Shown piece by piece: positions 34,710 to 45,338 of a DNA stretch of 64,000 bases. The stretch lies in NCBI RefSeq assembly GCF_900111075.1, contig NZ_FOFZ01000015.1, forward strand, positions 1 through 64,000, read 5' to 3'. The notes under the pieces were generated by a model. The model was not told where the DNA came from, made no database searches, and worked only from the letters and a program-made list of their open reading frames with translations. The DNA is from Flavobacterium frigoris (GTDB taxonomy: Bacteria; Bacteroidota; Bacteroidia; Flavobacteriales; Flavobacteriaceae). The translations under genes and the position numbers were made by a program. Each line of letters opens with the position of its first letter. Position 1 is the stretch's first letter.

Positions 34710-34883
34710 TATTTTATTATTTTTTTGTAAAAGTAGTAAATTACTATAGTCCGTTTTAATTAAAATTAATATCTTTCGATTTCTAATGCTATTATTTAGG
34801 ACTCTATTCTTTTTAATATAACATTTTTTTAATCCAAAAAACACTTTAATCCTCAATAGAACCAACTAATTTCGCAAAAAAAC

Positions 34884-35513
34884 ATGGAACTTTTTATTTA
34901 TTTATTTGCTGCCCTTTTTTCAGTTATAAACCCTATTGGTACAGTTCCCATTTTTGTTGGACTCACACAAGATGACGACAAAAAAGAACGCTCCCGTATT
35001 TCACTCTGGACGGCTATAAATGTTTTTGTGATTATGATTATCTCCTTTTTTTTAGGAGAATATGTATTGTCCTTTTTTGGAATTAGCATGGAAGCTTTAC
35101 GTATAGCAGGAGGTATTGTTATCGCTACTTCAGGGTTCTCATTACTGTCAGGCCAATTTAACAAAAAAAGAGGCGTAAGCAAGAAAGTAGAAAGTGATGC
35201 TCAAAAAAGAAATGACATTGCTTTAACTCCATTAGCTATCCCCATGCTTGCTGGACCGGGATCTATGTCCTTGTTAATTGCATTTTACAGTGAACATCAG
35301 GAAACATCCGAAATTATCATTTCCGTTTTGGCTATGGTAGCAGTTGCCATTTCCATTTTTATCGTCTTGAGAAGTGCACACTATCTGGCTAAAATACTTG
35401 GAGCGTCCGGAATCGTCGCTATTTCAAGAATTGTTGGATTTATAGTAATCGCGATAGGAGTCCAATACATTATCAGCTCTATTATAACAATAGTCAAAAC
35501 AAATTTGATGTAA
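34884..35513 (+). CDS. MarC family integral membrane protein
   Basis: 209 aa with six hydrophobic segments. The conserved NPIGTVPIF (16-24) and LAIPMLAGPGSMSLLI (about 117-132) motifs are those of the MarC/UPF0056 family, whose transport substrate is unclear. It is a monocistronic unit on the plus strand, ending in a strong bidirectional terminator shared with ctlX. Confidence 0.93.
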   Translation: MELFIYLFAALFSVINPIGTVPIFVGLTQDDDKKERSRISLWTAINVFVIMIISFFLGEYVLSFFGISMEALRIAGGIVIATSGFSLLSGQFNKKRGVSKKVESDAQKRNDIALTPLAIPMLAGPGSMSLLIAFYSEHQETSEIIISVLAMVAVAISIFIVLRSAHYLAKILGASGIVAISRIVGFIVIAIGVQYIISSIITIVKTNLM

Positions 35514-35534
35514 AAAAACAGATCGCTAAAATTC

Positions 35535-35574
35535 AAAAAAAAGACCTTCAAAAATATTTGAAGGTCTTTTTTTT
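35535..35574. terminator. Bidirectional terminator between marC and ctlX
   Basis: An 18-bp perfect stem (35535-35552 with 35557-35574; GACCTTCAAA/TTTGAAGGTC flanked by A and T tracts) with loop AATA. T-tracts follow on both strands. It serves the two converging genes and overlaps the first base of the ctlX stop codon. Confidence 0.95.
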
Positions 35575-36509
35575 TATGCTTTTGGTAAGAAAATTTCTGC
35601 CATCATACATCGGGCACTTCCACCGCCACAGGCTTCAATAGTATCTAAACTTGAACTAAGAATTGTAGCGTGTTTTTCTAACTGCTCTACTTGTTTTGGC
35701 TTTAAGCTTTGATGAGCAGCGGTACTCATCACTAAATATCTTTTATCATCTGCACCTCGCACTTCCAGCATGTTTCCAGCGAAATTATTGACTTGGTCTT
35801 CTGTAATTAAAACTACCTCTTTATTATCTTTTTTAAGATTGTCTAAAACCATTTTACGTTCTTTTTTATCATCAATGCTATCTGCACAAATAACTGCAAA
35901 AGTTTCTCCCAAACACATCATAACATTTGTATGATAAATTAATTTCCGTTCTCCATTTACCGTATGAAAGGCTTCGAACAGAACAGGTGCATAATCAAAA
36001 TCTTCACAGAACTCAATAAACAATTCTTCATCAGCCCGAGGAGACAAAGCGCAATAGGCTTTTTCATTTGCTCTATCAAGCAGCAAACTTCCTGTACCCT
36101 CTAAGAAAAACCCGTCTTCTTCTGCAGAAGTATAATCTACAATATTATCCATTTTGAATCCTTTGTCTTCTAACATATCCAAAATTTCCTCACGACGCTC
36201 CTGACGACGATTCACTGCAAACATTGGATATAATGCCACATCTCCATTTTCATGAAAGGAAATCCAGTTGTTTGGAAAAATACTGTCTGGAGTATCTGGA
36301 TTTAGTGTGTCATCAACTACGGTGACATCAACACCAACAGCTCTTAGTTTTTCTACAAAAGCATCAAATTCTTGTTGCGCTTTTGCATTTACTGTTGCCG
36401 GTAAAAGACCGTCTAATACTTTTTGATAATAATTATTTACTGCCGTTTGTTCGTTCATTCTAAACGCTACCGGACGAATCATCAATATAGAATTTGTAGT
36501 TTGTTTCAT
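35574..36509 (-). CDS. ctlX: Citrulline-utilisation hydrolase CtlX-type pentein
   Basis: 311 aa guanidine-group-modifying (pentein) enzyme. The substrate-binding TPDSIFPNNWISFH (71-85 region), EEDGFFLEGTGSLLLDR, and the C-terminal GGGSARCMMAEIFLP with nucleophile Cys301 are family landmarks. CtlX-type proteins are related to arginine deiminase and dimethylargininase; the precise substrate is uncertain. A second pentein gene lies 49 bp upstream in the same orientation, so the pair probably acts on related arginine derivatives. Confidence 0.88.
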   Translation of the reverse strand: MKQTTNSILMIRPVAFRMNEQTAVNNYYQKVLDGLLPATVNAKAQQEFDAFVEKLRAVGVDVTVVDDTLNPDTPDSIFPNNWISFHENGDVALYPMFAVNRRQERREEILDMLEDKGFKMDNIVDYTSAEEDGFFLEGTGSLLLDRANEKAYCALSPRADEELFIEFCEDFDYAPVLFEAFHTVNGERKLIYHTNVMMCLGETFAVICADSIDDKKERKMVLDNLKKDNKEVVLITEDQVNNFAGNMLEVRGADDKRYLVMSTAAHQSLKPKQVEQLEKHATILSSSLDTIEACGGGSARCMMAEIFLPKA

Positions 36510-36558
36510 TTTATTTTATATTTATATAACGATATATTACAATGCATCATTACTTGAA

Positions 36559-37473
36559 TTAATCTCTTATTAAAGGTAATGTCGAACAACGTAATAATCC
36601 TTCCTGTTTAGAAATCTCAGCATAAGGAATCTCTTCCACTGTAAAACCGTTAGATCGCAACCAATTATTCAATCTAGTGAAGTTTTTTTCAGAAACCACA
36701 ACATTGGAATCAATAGAAAACACATTAGAATTCATAGTGTACATCTCTTCCCTTGTAATATGAAATAAATTATCTTTTCCAAAAAGATCAACAAGATACA
36801 TATAGTCTGCTTCTTCACGGAACCCATTTTTATAGATAATTCCCATATTAGGGCCTACCGGTTGGAAACAGCAATCAAGATGTAAAGCATTATCCCTAGC
36901 TTCAATTTTTGATTTCACTAAATCAAATTCTTTAACGATTTTATTAGGAAACAAATCTTTAATGAATTGTACTCCCTCCTTATTTGTCCTTGCTGTAATA
37001 TATTCTTTATAATCACTTCCTTTATAGGTACCAATAAATATATGGTCGTCCCAAAGCATTACATCCCCACCTTCGATATGCACTTCATCAGGAGGACGAA
37101 CTACATTTTTAGGATCTATCTGATCAATCACATATTGAATAGCGTCAAGCTCTCTCTCGCGTTCCGGTAAAATATTCGATTTAATAAAAACACCGTCAAT
37201 TACAAACCCTATATCTCTTGTAAATATCTGATTGTAATCCGCAATTAATTCGGGGCGATAAATTGTGATATCATATTTTTTAAGCACTTTATTAAAAGCC
37301 TCCATCTCAGTCACCATATCTTTTTCAAGCGGATAGGTTCCTGCTACTATGTGCTCCAATGATTTTGGATCATATGCTTCTGCTATTGATGGAGTTTGAC
37401 CATTGCTAATTGCTGTTCCTAAAACTACTGCCCGCAATCTTGAAGTCTCATTCTTTACATTTAATTTTAACAT
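36559..37473 (-). CDS. Amidinotransferase/dimethylarginine dimethylaminohydrolase-like pentein
   Basis: 304 aa. FTRDIGFVIDGVFI, HIEGGDVMLWDD and NALHLDCCFQPV carry the Asp/His side of the catalytic set, and Cys296 in GLLRCSTLPL is the nucleophile. The fold covers arginine deiminase, DDAH and amidinotransferases; sequence alone favours the DDAH/ADI-like group. I start at the ATG at 37473; a TTG seven codons earlier overlaps the TATCTTTG box (37492-37499), which is probably part of its promoter. Confidence 0.85.
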   Translation of the reverse strand: MLKLNVKNETSRLRAVVLGTAISNGQTPSIAEAYDPKSLEHIVAGTYPLEKDMVTEMEAFNKVLKKYDITIYRPELIADYNQIFTRDIGFVIDGVFIKSNILPERERELDAIQYVIDQIDPKNVVRPPDEVHIEGGDVMLWDDHIFIGTYKGSDYKEYITARTNKEGVQFIKDLFPNKIVKEFDLVKSKIEARDNALHLDCCFQPVGPNMGIIYKNGFREEADYMYLVDLFGKDNLFHITREEMYTMNSNVFSIDSNVVVSEKNFTRLNNWLRSNGFTVEEIPYAEISKQEGLLRCSTLPLIRD

Positions 37474-37491
37474 ATAGTATTTTGATTTGGA

Positions 37492-37499
37492 CAAAGATA
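37492..37499 (-). promoter_or_regulatory. Candidate -7 promoter element
   Basis: TATCTTTG on the minus strand fits TAnnTTTG and lies 18 bp before the pentein start codon. The -33 position falls inside the gltA terminator and has no TTTG, so only half the signature is present. Confidence 0.45.
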
Positions 37500-37502
37500 A
37501 AA

Positions 37503-37532
37503 AAAAAGCTTCACTAGTGAGTGAAGCTTTTT
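37503..37532 (-). terminator. Terminator of gltA
   Basis: A 13-bp perfect stem AAAAAGCTTCACT / AGTGAAGCTTTTT with loop AGTG, followed by a T-tract on the minus strand. It starts 10 bp after the gltA stop codon. Confidence 0.95.
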
Positions 37533-37541
37533 AAAATTGAA

Positions 37542-38825
37542 TTATCGTTTATCTACTGTTTTAAAATCTCTCAAGGGAGATCCTGTATATATTTGCCTTG
37601 GCCTTCCAATAGGTTCTTTGTTTTCACGCATTTCTTTCCATTGTGCTATCCAACCTGGTAAACGTCCAATAGCGAACATCACGGTAAACATATCGGTAGG
37701 AATTCCTAATGCTCTATAAATAATTCCAGAATAGAAATCTACATTTGGATATAAGCTTCTTGATTTGAAATATTCATCCTCTAGAGCCAATGCTTCTAAC
37801 TTCTTTGCAATTGCAAGAATTGGATCATCAACACCTAAAGTTTCTAAAACTTCATCTGCCGCTTTTTTAATAATTTTAGCGCGTGGATCAAAGTTTTTAT
37901 ATACTCTATGACCAAAACCCATCAATCTAAAAGGATCATTTTTATCTTTGGCTTTAGCCATATACTTGTCAGTATCTCCTCCATTATTATGGATTTCTTC
38001 TAACATTTCAAGAACTGCTTGATTTGCTCCTCCGTGTAGAGGACCCCAAAGTGCTGAAACACCAGCTGATATTGACGCGAATAATCCAGCGTGAGATGAA
38101 CCAACCATTCTTACAGTAGATGTAGAACAATTTTGTTCATGATCTGCATGAAGAATAAACAATTTATTTAATGCATCAATAACAATTGGACTTGCTTTAT
38201 AAGGTCCTGTTGGTATTTCAAACATTAATTTCATGAAATTTTCGACATATCCTTTTGTGTTATCATAGTAATTTAAAGGATAACCCATGCTTTTTCTATA
38301 CGTCCAGGTTGCAATTACAAGGAATTTCCCCATAGTCTTACAAACAGCATGATACATTTCTTTTTCATTATCAACATTTACTGATTTTGGATTAAATGCT
38401 GTTAACGCACTTGTCAATGCAGCTAACACACCCATTGGATGCGCTGTTCTAGGAAAACCATCAATGATATTTTTCATCTCTTCATTGACTAACGTATGCT
38501 TTCTAATATCATCTTCAAACTGTTTCAACTGAACTGCAGTTGGCAACTCTCCAAAGATTAAAAGAAAAGATACTTCTAAAAAATCAGCTTTGTCGGCCAA
38601 ATCTTCTATCGAATATCCTCTGTAACGGAGTATTCCAAGTTCTCCATCTAAGAATGTAATTTTACTGGTACAAGAACCTGAATTTTTATACCCTGGGTCA
38701 AGAGTAATTACCCCAGTTAAATCTCGTAATTTGTTAATATCGATAGCTTCTTCGTTTTCGCTTCCTTCTACAACTGGAAACTCATACCTCTTACCATCAA
38801 TTTCTACTATAGCTGTTTTTGACAT
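37542..38825 (-). CDS. gltA: Citrate synthase
   Basis: 427 aa, the hexameric type II class found in Gram-negatives. LDPGYKNSGSCTS near the N-terminus, GSSHAGLFASISAGVSALWG (about 242-261), PLHGGANQAV with the catalytic His, FGHRVYKNFDPRA, and the late Asp in NVDFYSGIIY are all present. It condenses acetyl-CoA and oxaloacetate in the TCA cycle. It is monocistronic, with a TAGATTTG box at 38864-38871 and its own terminator. Confidence 0.97.
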   Translation of the reverse strand: MSKTAIVEIDGKRYEFPVVEGSENEEAIDINKLRDLTGVITLDPGYKNSGSCTSKITFLDGELGILRYRGYSIEDLADKADFLEVSFLLIFGELPTAVQLKQFEDDIRKHTLVNEEMKNIIDGFPRTAHPMGVLAALTSALTAFNPKSVNVDNEKEMYHAVCKTMGKFLVIATWTYRKSMGYPLNYYDNTKGYVENFMKLMFEIPTGPYKASPIVIDALNKLFILHADHEQNCSTSTVRMVGSSHAGLFASISAGVSALWGPLHGGANQAVLEMLEEIHNNGGDTDKYMAKAKDKNDPFRLMGFGHRVYKNFDPRAKIIKKAADEVLETLGVDDPILAIAKKLEALALEDEYFKSRSLYPNVDFYSGIIYRALGIPTDMFTVMFAIGRLPGWIAQWKEMRENKEPIGRPRQIYTGSPLRDFKTVDKR

Positions 38826-38863
38826 AATATTTTGAAAATAAAACTTTATATTTAATAATTTAC

Positions 38864-38871
38864 CAAATCTA
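38864..38871 (-). promoter_or_regulatory. Candidate -7 promoter element of gltA
   Basis: TAGATTTG (minus) fits TAnnTTTG 38 bp before the gltA ATG and after the enolase terminator. No TTTG is found at the -33 spacing, so this is only a partial match. Confidence 0.5.
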
Positions 38872-38926
38872 AGGATAATAACATTAAATAAAAAGCGAAA
38901 TTGATAATGTTATTGTTAAATAAAAC

Positions 38927-38961
38927 AAAAAAGCCATTCGAATAATTCGAATGGCTTTTTT
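38927..38961 (-). terminator. Terminator of eno
   Basis: 16-bp perfect arms (38927-38942 and 38946-38961) with core GCCATTCGAA / TTCGAATGGC, loop TAA, and A/T tracts on both sides. It lies 20 bp downstream of the enolase stop. Confidence 0.95.
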
Positions 38962-38980
38962 TAAACTATAATAACAAATC

Positions 38981-40618
<1,638 letters not shown>

Positions 40619-41719
40619 TTACCCTTTTATATTTTCAATAAATTGATCAAATAAATAAGAAGAGTCGTGAGGTCCCGGACTAGCTTCAGGATGATATTGA
40701 ACTGAAAAACAATTCTTATTCTTGATTCTCATTCCTGCCACTGTTCCGTCATTTAAATGAACATGTGTGATTTCAAAATCAGAATTGTTTTCCAATTCTT
40801 CTTTGTTAACTGCAAAACCATGATTCTGTGAGGTAATCTCACCCTTTCCAGAAATTAAGTTCTTTACCGGATGATTTATCCCTCTGTGTCCATTAAACAT
40901 TTTATAAGTGGAAATTCCATTAGCCAGCCCAATTACTTGGTGTCCTAAGCAAATACCAAATAATGGTCTATTGTTATCCAATATTTCTTTCGCTACTTGA
41001 ATAGCTCCTGAAAGAGGTTCGGGATCACCAGGACCATTAGACAAGAAAAAACCATCAGGACTAAAAGATGCTAAATCATTGTATGTTGAATCAAAAGGAA
41101 AAACTTTAATGTAACAATCTCTCTTAGCAAGGTTACGAAGGATATTTGTTTTAATACCTAAGTCTAATGCTGCAATTTTGTAGATAGCATTTTCATCACC
41201 ATAGTAATATGCCTCTTTAGTAGAAACTTTTGAAGCTAGTTCTAACCCTTTCATATCAGGAACATTTGCCAAAGACTTCTTTAAATCCTCTACAGAAGTA
41301 CCGTCAGTACAAATAACAGCATTCATCGCCCCATTATCTCTAATGTAACTTACAAGTGCTCTAGTATCCACATCTGAAATACAAATAAGGTTTTGTTTAA
41401 TGAAATACTCCTCTAAACTTTCTGAAGCATCGGCTCTGGAATAATTGAAACTAAAATTTTTACAAACTAAACCTGATATTTTTATACCATCAGATTCTAC
41501 CTCATTTTCATTTACTCCATAATTTCCAATATGAGCATTAGTGGCGACCATTATTTGTCCAAAATAAGAAGGATCCGTAAAAATTTCTTGATAACCGGTC
41601 ATTCCAGTATTAAAGCATACTTCTCCAAAAGTTGTTCCACTGATACCTATTGATTTTCCGTGAAAAATGGTTCCATCACTTAGTAAAAGTATGGCGCTTT
41701 GTCGTGTTGTATATTTCAT
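40619..41719 (-). CDS. carA: Carbamoyl-phosphate synthase small subunit
   Basis: 366 aa. The N-terminal CPSase small-chain domain (GTTFGEVCFNTGMTGYQE, 28-45) is followed by a class I glutamine amidotransferase domain with Cys257 in FGICLGHQVIGLA and the His/Glu pair in QYHPEASPGPHDS. It supplies ammonia to CarB for pyrimidine and arginine synthesis. carB is not adjacent, as is often so in this phylum. A good promoter lies upstream, after the ribosomal terminator. Confidence 0.97.
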   Translation of the reverse strand: MKYTTRQSAILLLSDGTIFHGKSIGISGTTFGEVCFNTGMTGYQEIFTDPSYFGQIMVATNAHIGNYGVNENEVESDGIKISGLVCKNFSFNYSRADASESLEEYFIKQNLICISDVDTRALVSYIRDNGAMNAVICTDGTSVEDLKKSLANVPDMKGLELASKVSTKEAYYYGDENAIYKIAALDLGIKTNILRNLAKRDCYIKVFPFDSTYNDLASFSPDGFFLSNGPGDPEPLSGAIQVAKEILDNNRPLFGICLGHQVIGLANGISTYKMFNGHRGINHPVKNLISGKGEITSQNHGFAVNKEELENNSDFEITHVHLNDGTVAGMRIKNKNCFSVQYHPEASPGPHDSSYLFDQFIENIKG

Positions 41720-41737
41720 GAGTAGTTAAATATTGTG

Positions 41738-41769
41738 CAAATTTAATCCATTAATACAATGGATGCAAA
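41738..41769 (-). promoter_or_regulatory. Bacteroidota-type promoter of carA
   Basis: On the minus strand TTTG (41766-41769), 20 nt, TAAATTTG (41738-41745). Both boxes match, and the ATG is 19 bp downstream of the -7 box. Confidence 0.75.
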
Positions 41770-41902
41770 CTTTTAAAATTTATTATAAAAGAAAAAACTA
41801 GCCTTTATGAGCGCTTTTACTTAATAGAACGTAACAAAACAAACAGAATAGCAGAAAAATCTAAAACTATACATTCATTTGTTCGAAAAAAAAACAAAAA
41901 AA

Positions 41903-41930
41903 AAGGATAAACTATTAATAGTTTATCCTT
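41903..41930 (-). terminator. Terminator of the ribosomal superoperon
   Basis: AAGGATAAACTAT-TA-ATAGTTTATCCTT is a perfect 13-bp stem with a 2-nt loop. On the minus strand it is followed by a nearly unbroken T-tract of about 18 nt. It lies 28 bp after the rplQ stop. Confidence 0.95.
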
Positions 41931-41958
41931 AAATTTTATTGAATGATTATCTTCATAA

Positions 41959-42447
41959 TTACTCAGCAGCGTCTGTAGTTGTATCAGCTTCAGCAACTGG
42001 AGCTTCAGTAGCTTCATCTGCTTTTTTAGCTTTTCCACCACGACGGCTTTTTGCTTTTTTAACTTCTTTTTTACCGCCATTGTAAAGCTCATTGAAATCT
42101 ACAAGTTCAATCATTGCCATATCAGCATTATCTCCCAAACGATTTCCAACTTTAATGATACGAGTGTATCCACCTGGACGATCTCCTACTTTAGCAGCTA
42201 CGTCTCTGAACAAGTCAGTTACCGCATATTTACTACGTAAGTAAGCGAAACAAATACGACGGTTATGAGTCGTATCAGTTTTTGATTTTGTTATTAAAGG
42301 CTCAACAAATTGTTTAAGCGCTTTCGCTTTAGCAACAGTAGTGTTAATACGTTTGTGCTCAATAAGAGAACATGCCATATTAGCTAACATAGATTTTCTA
42401 TGCGCTGTCTGTCTGCTTAAGTGGTTGAATTTTTTTCCGTGTCTCAT
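41959..42447 (-). CDS. rplQ: 50S ribosomal protein L17
   Basis: 162 aa. The conserved L17 core ([18 protein letters not shown] to about residue 120) is followed by a ~40-residue Lys/Ala/Glu/Thr-rich tail, longer than the 120-130 aa protein of most bacteria; the tail is probably disordered. It is the last gene of the alpha operon. A 63-bp gap to rpoA contains a nested hairpin that could be a leader. The terminator follows directly. Confidence 0.97.
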   Translation of the reverse strand: MRHGKKFNHLSRQTAHRKSMLANMACSLIEHKRINTTVAKAKALKQFVEPLITKSKTDTTHNRRICFAYLRSKYAVTDLFRDVAAKVGDRPGGYTRIIKVGNRLGDNADMAMIELVDFNELYNGGKKEVKKAKSRRGGKAKKADEATEAPVAEADTTTDAAE

Positions 42448-42461
42448 GACGTGTGTTTTTA

Positions 42462-42508
42462 TACTTTCATCTTGATACTATCCGTTTTGGAGATCAAAAT
42501 ATGAAGTA
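42462..42508 (-). ncRNA. Candidate nested hairpin leader of rplQ
   Basis: In the rpoA-rplQ gap, three nested stems can form: TACTTTCAT (42462-42470) with ATGAAGTA (42501-42508, one bulge), TTGAT with ATCAA (42472-42476/42493-42497), and TCC with GGA (42481-42483/42489-42491). The last part of rpoA is not involved. It could be an r-protein autoregulatory site; support is structural only. Confidence 0.4.
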
Positions 42509-42510
42509 AT

Positions 42511-43503
42511 TTATTCTTTATCTAGTTTGTATTTCGCTAAATCCATTCCGAAGTTCAAATTTTTAATAGCCACTAGTTCATCTAGTTCTGTTAAAGATTT
42601 TTTACCAAAATTACGGAATTTCATTAGGTCATTTTTATTGAACGATACTAAATCTCCAAGTGTATCAACTTCAGCCGCTTTCAAACAATTTAATGCTCTT
42701 ACAGATAAGTCCATATCAACAAGCTTAGTTTTAAGCAATTGTCTCATATGTAATGATTCCTCATCATACGATTCTGTTTGTGCGATCTCATCAGCCTCGA
42801 GTGTAATCCTTTCGTCAGAAAACAACATGAAATGGTGAATTAAAACTTTGGCTGCTTCAGTAAGCGCATCTTTTGGATTGATAGAACCATCAGTTTTTAT
42901 TTCAAAAACTAATTTTTCATAATCTGTTTTTTGCTCAACACGGAAATTTTCAATTGAATATTTTACGTTTTTTACCGGAGTAAAAATAGAATCCGTAAAA
43001 ATAGTTCCAATTGCAGCGTTCTGTTTTTTGTTCTCCTCTGCAGGAACATATCCTCTACCTTTTTCGATTGTTAAATCGAAGTTCAGTTTGATTTTTGGAT
43101 CTAGATTACAGATAACAAGTTCTGGATTCAAAACTTGGAAACCTGAAATGAATTTTTGAAAATCACCAGCTGTCAATTGATCCTTACCTGAAACAGAAAT
43201 AGTAACTGCCTCATTATCTATATCTTCAATTTGACGTTTGAAACGTACTTGTTTAAGATTAAGGATAATTTCGGTAACATCTTCAACAACTCCTGAGATA
43301 GTAGAAAACTCATGATCTACACCTTCTATACGAACGGATGTAATTGCATAACCTTCTAATGCTGAAAGCAAAACTCTTCTAAGTGCATTACCAACGGTCA
43401 ATCCGTAACCTGGTTCTAAAGGTCTGAACTCAAACTTACCTTCAAAATCGGTTGAATCGATCATGATAACTTTATCGGGCTTCTGAAAATTAAATATTGC
43501 CAT
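42511..43503 (-). CDS. rpoA: RNA polymerase alpha subunit
   Basis: 330 aa. The N-terminal dimerisation domain with [20 protein letters not shown] (about 32-51) and the C-terminal domain with [20 protein letters not shown] and [16 protein letters not shown] (the helix-hairpin-helix that contacts UP elements and activators) are complete. It lies 21 bp after rpsD in the usual alpha-operon order. Confidence 0.98.
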   Translation of the reverse strand: MAIFNFQKPDKVIMIDSTDFEGKFEFRPLEPGYGLTVGNALRRVLLSALEGYAITSVRIEGVDHEFSTISGVVEDVTEIILNLKQVRFKRQIEDIDNEAVTISVSGKDQLTAGDFQKFISGFQVLNPELVICNLDPKIKLNFDLTIEKGRGYVPAEENKKQNAAIGTIFTDSIFTPVKNVKYSIENFRVEQKTDYEKLVFEIKTDGSINPKDALTEAAKVLIHHFMLFSDERITLEADEIAQTESYDEESLHMRQLLKTKLVDMDLSVRALNCLKAAEVDTLGDLVSFNKNDLMKFRNFGKKSLTELDELVAIKNLNFGMDLAKYKLDKE

Positions 43504-43524
43504 AAATTTCGACTAAGTCAATTA

Positions 43525-44130
43525 TTATTTGTTGTACAACTCTACGATTAATTGTTCTTTAATGTTTTCTGGGATTTGAAGTCTAGCCGGTACAGAAACG
43601 AAAGTACCTTCTTTAACGTCATTATTCCAAGTAATCCATTCATAAACATGACTTGAATTAGATAAAGAACGTTCGATAGCTTCTAATGATTTAGATTTTT
43701 CACGAACTCCTACTTTATCACCAGGTTTAAGGTGGTAAGAAGCAATGTTTACTACATCACCATTAACGGTAACGTGTCTGTGAGATACTAATTGTCTAGC
43801 GCCTCTTCGAGAAGGAGCAATACCCATTCTAAAGACAACGTTATCTAATCTTGCCTCACACAATTGTAAAAGAACTTCACCAGTAACACCTTTAGTAGCT
43901 GATGCTTTTTTAAATAAACCTCTGAATTGTTTTTCTAAAATTCCATAAGAATATTTAGCTTTTTGCTTCTCCATTAATTGGATTGCATATTCAGATTTTT
44001 TACCTCTTTTTTTAGCCATTCCGTGTTGCCCAGGTGGGTAACTTCTTCTTTCGAATGCTTTGTCATCTCCGAATATTGCTTCGCCAAATTTACGAGCAAT
44101 TCTAGTTTTTGGACCAGTATATCTTGCCAT
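43525..44130 (-). CDS. rpsD: 30S ribosomal protein S4
   Basis: 201 aa. [19 protein letters not shown] at the N-terminus and the S4 RNA-binding domain ([20 protein letters not shown], then [11 protein letters not shown]) are standard. No zinc cysteines are present (C-minus type). S4 nucleates 16S folding and is a translational repressor in several phyla. The 90-bp gap ahead of it, the largest in the alpha segment, contains a three-tier hairpin (44148-44200) that is a candidate S4 target. Confidence 0.98.
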   Translation of the reverse strand: MARYTGPKTRIARKFGEAIFGDDKAFERRSYPPGQHGMAKKRGKKSEYAIQLMEKQKAKYSYGILEKQFRGLFKKASATKGVTGEVLLQLCEARLDNVVFRMGIAPSRRGARQLVSHRHVTVNGDVVNIASYHLKPGDKVGVREKSKSLEAIERSLSNSSHVYEWITWNNDVKEGTFVSVPARLQIPENIKEQLIVELYNK

Positions 44131-44147
44131 TTCTAAAAATTTTATTA

Positions 44148-44200
44148 AGGTAGAGATTATGAATTCAGGTCATATCCTTCGATAATCGTTTATTCTACCT
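44148..44200 (-). ncRNA. Candidate S4 leader: three-tier hairpin before rpsD
   Basis: In the rpsK-rpsD gap the minus-strand RNA can pair AGGTAGA with TCTACCT (outer, 7 bp), GATTAT with ATAATC (middle, 6 bp) and AGG with CCT (inner), separated by a 6-nt bulge and a 3x6 internal loop. The structure ends 18 bp before the rpsD ATG. The ordered nesting in the only long gap of this segment suggests an r-protein regulatory RNA. I recall S4 leader candidates having been proposed for Bacteroidia, but cannot confirm this is the same motif. Confidence 0.6.
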
Positions 44201-44220
44201 AGTTATACTTAAATATATTA

Positions 44221-44604
44221 TTAAACTCTACGTCTTTTAGGAGGACGACATCCATTGTGAGGCATTGGAGTAACATCGATAATCTCAGTTACTTCGATTC
44301 CACCGTTATGTAAAGAACGAATCGCAGACTCACGTCCGTTTCCTGGTCCTTTTACATAAACTTTCACTTTTTTAAGTCCTGCTTCAATAGCTACTTTACT
44401 ACAATCTTCTGCTGCCATTTGGGCTGCGTATGGAGTGTTCTTTTTAGAACCTCTAAAACCCATTTTACCAGCTGAAGACCAAGAAATAACTTCACCTTTT
44501 TTGTTTGTCAAAGAAATAATGATGTTATTGAAGGTAGCAGAAATATGAGCTTCTCCCGTTGATTCAACGATAACTTTACGTTTTTTTGCAGTTGCTTTAG
44601 CCAT
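44221..44604 (-). CDS. rpsK: 30S ribosomal protein S11
   Basis: 127 aa. [20 protein letters not shown] (17-36) and the C-terminal [18 protein letters not shown] are typical and complete. It forms part of the 30S platform and the mRNA exit site. It lies 8 bp after rpsM; the 3' gap to rpsD holds the candidate leader. Confidence 0.98.
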   Translation of the reverse strand: MAKATAKKRKVIVESTGEAHISATFNNIIISLTNKKGEVISWSSAGKMGFRGSKKNTPYAAQMAAEDCSKVAIEAGLKKVKVYVKGPGNGRESAIRSLHNGGIEVTEIIDVTPMPHNGCRPPKRRRV

Positions 44605-44612
44605 ATTACTTA

Positions 44613-44987
44613 TTATTTAGTTGCTTTTTTCTTGTTGGCAACAGTTTTTCTTTTACCTTTTCTTGTTCTAGAGTTGTTTTTAGTTCTTTGTCCTCTTAAA
44701 GGAAGACCAGTTCTATGACGGATACCTCTGTAACAACCAATATCCATTAAACGTTTGATGTTCAAAGAAACCTCAGAACGCAATTCTCCTTCAATTTTGA
44801 ATTCTGATACAGCTTCACGAATCGCTCCGATCTCATCATCATTCCAATCTTGAACTTTTTTATCTTGGCTAACTTGAGCTTTTTCTAAAATCTCAATAGC
44901 TCTACTATTTCCTAATCCGAAGATATAGGTAAGTGCTATAACACCTCTCTTGTTTTTCGGGATATCTACCCCTGCAATTCTTGCCAT
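44613..44987 (-). CDS. rpsM: 30S ribosomal protein S13
   Basis: 124 aa. [20 protein letters not shown] opens it; [18 protein letters not shown] near the end is the signature, followed by a basic tail that reaches the P site. It sits in the 30S head and bridges to the 50S. It is 2 bp after rpmJ. Confidence 0.98.
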   Translation of the reverse strand: MARIAGVDIPKNKRGVIALTYIFGLGNSRAIEILEKAQVSQDKKVQDWNDDEIGAIREAVSEFKIEGELRSEVSLNIKRLMDIGCYRGIRHRTGLPLRGQRTKNNSRTRKGKRKTVANKKKATK

Positions 44988-44989
44988 AA

Positions 44990-45106
44990 TTATCCTTGTC
45001 TTTGTTTAAATCTAGGATTCTTTTTGTTTATAACGTACAATATCCCTTTTCTACGCACAATCTTGCACTCGGGACTTCTCTTTTTTACTGATGCTCTAAC
45101 TTTCAT
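44990..45106 (-). CDS. rpmJ: 50S ribosomal protein L36
   Basis: A short gene of 38 codons, easily missed. It reads [20 protein letters not shown], then [18 protein letters not shown] and a TAA at 44990. Only one cysteine remains, so the zinc-binding C4 motif of the C-plus type is absent. It sits exactly where expected, between infA (12 bp) and rpsM (2 bp). It contacts 23S rRNA near the L16 region. Confidence 0.95.
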   Translation of the reverse strand: MKVRASVKKRSPECKIVRRKGILYVINKKNPRFKQRQG

Positions 45107-45118
45107 TGTGAATATCCT

Positions 45119-45334
45119 TTAATATCTATAAGTAATTCTTGCTTTTGACAAATCGTACGGGCTCATTTCTAGTTTCACTTTATCACCAGGTAATAATTTG
45201 ATATAATGCATACGCATCTTTCCAGATATATGAGCAATTACAATATGTCCATTTTCTAACTCTACACGGAACATCGCATTTGATAATGCTTCAATTATGG
45301 ATCCGTCTTGTTCTATTGCTGATTGTTTTGCCAT
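45119..45334 (-). CDS. infA: Translation initiation factor IF-1
   Basis: 71 aa, an OB-fold protein. [20 protein letters not shown] (11-30), [20 protein letters not shown] and [15 protein letters not shown] are diagnostic. It occupies the A site of the 30S during initiation. It is placed between secY (4 bp) and rpmJ, the common bacterial order. Confidence 0.98.
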   Translation of the reverse strand: MAKQSAIEQDGSIIEALSNAMFRVELENGHIVIAHISGKMRMHYIKLLPGDKVKLEMSPYDLSKARITYRY

Positions 45335-45338
45335 AAGA

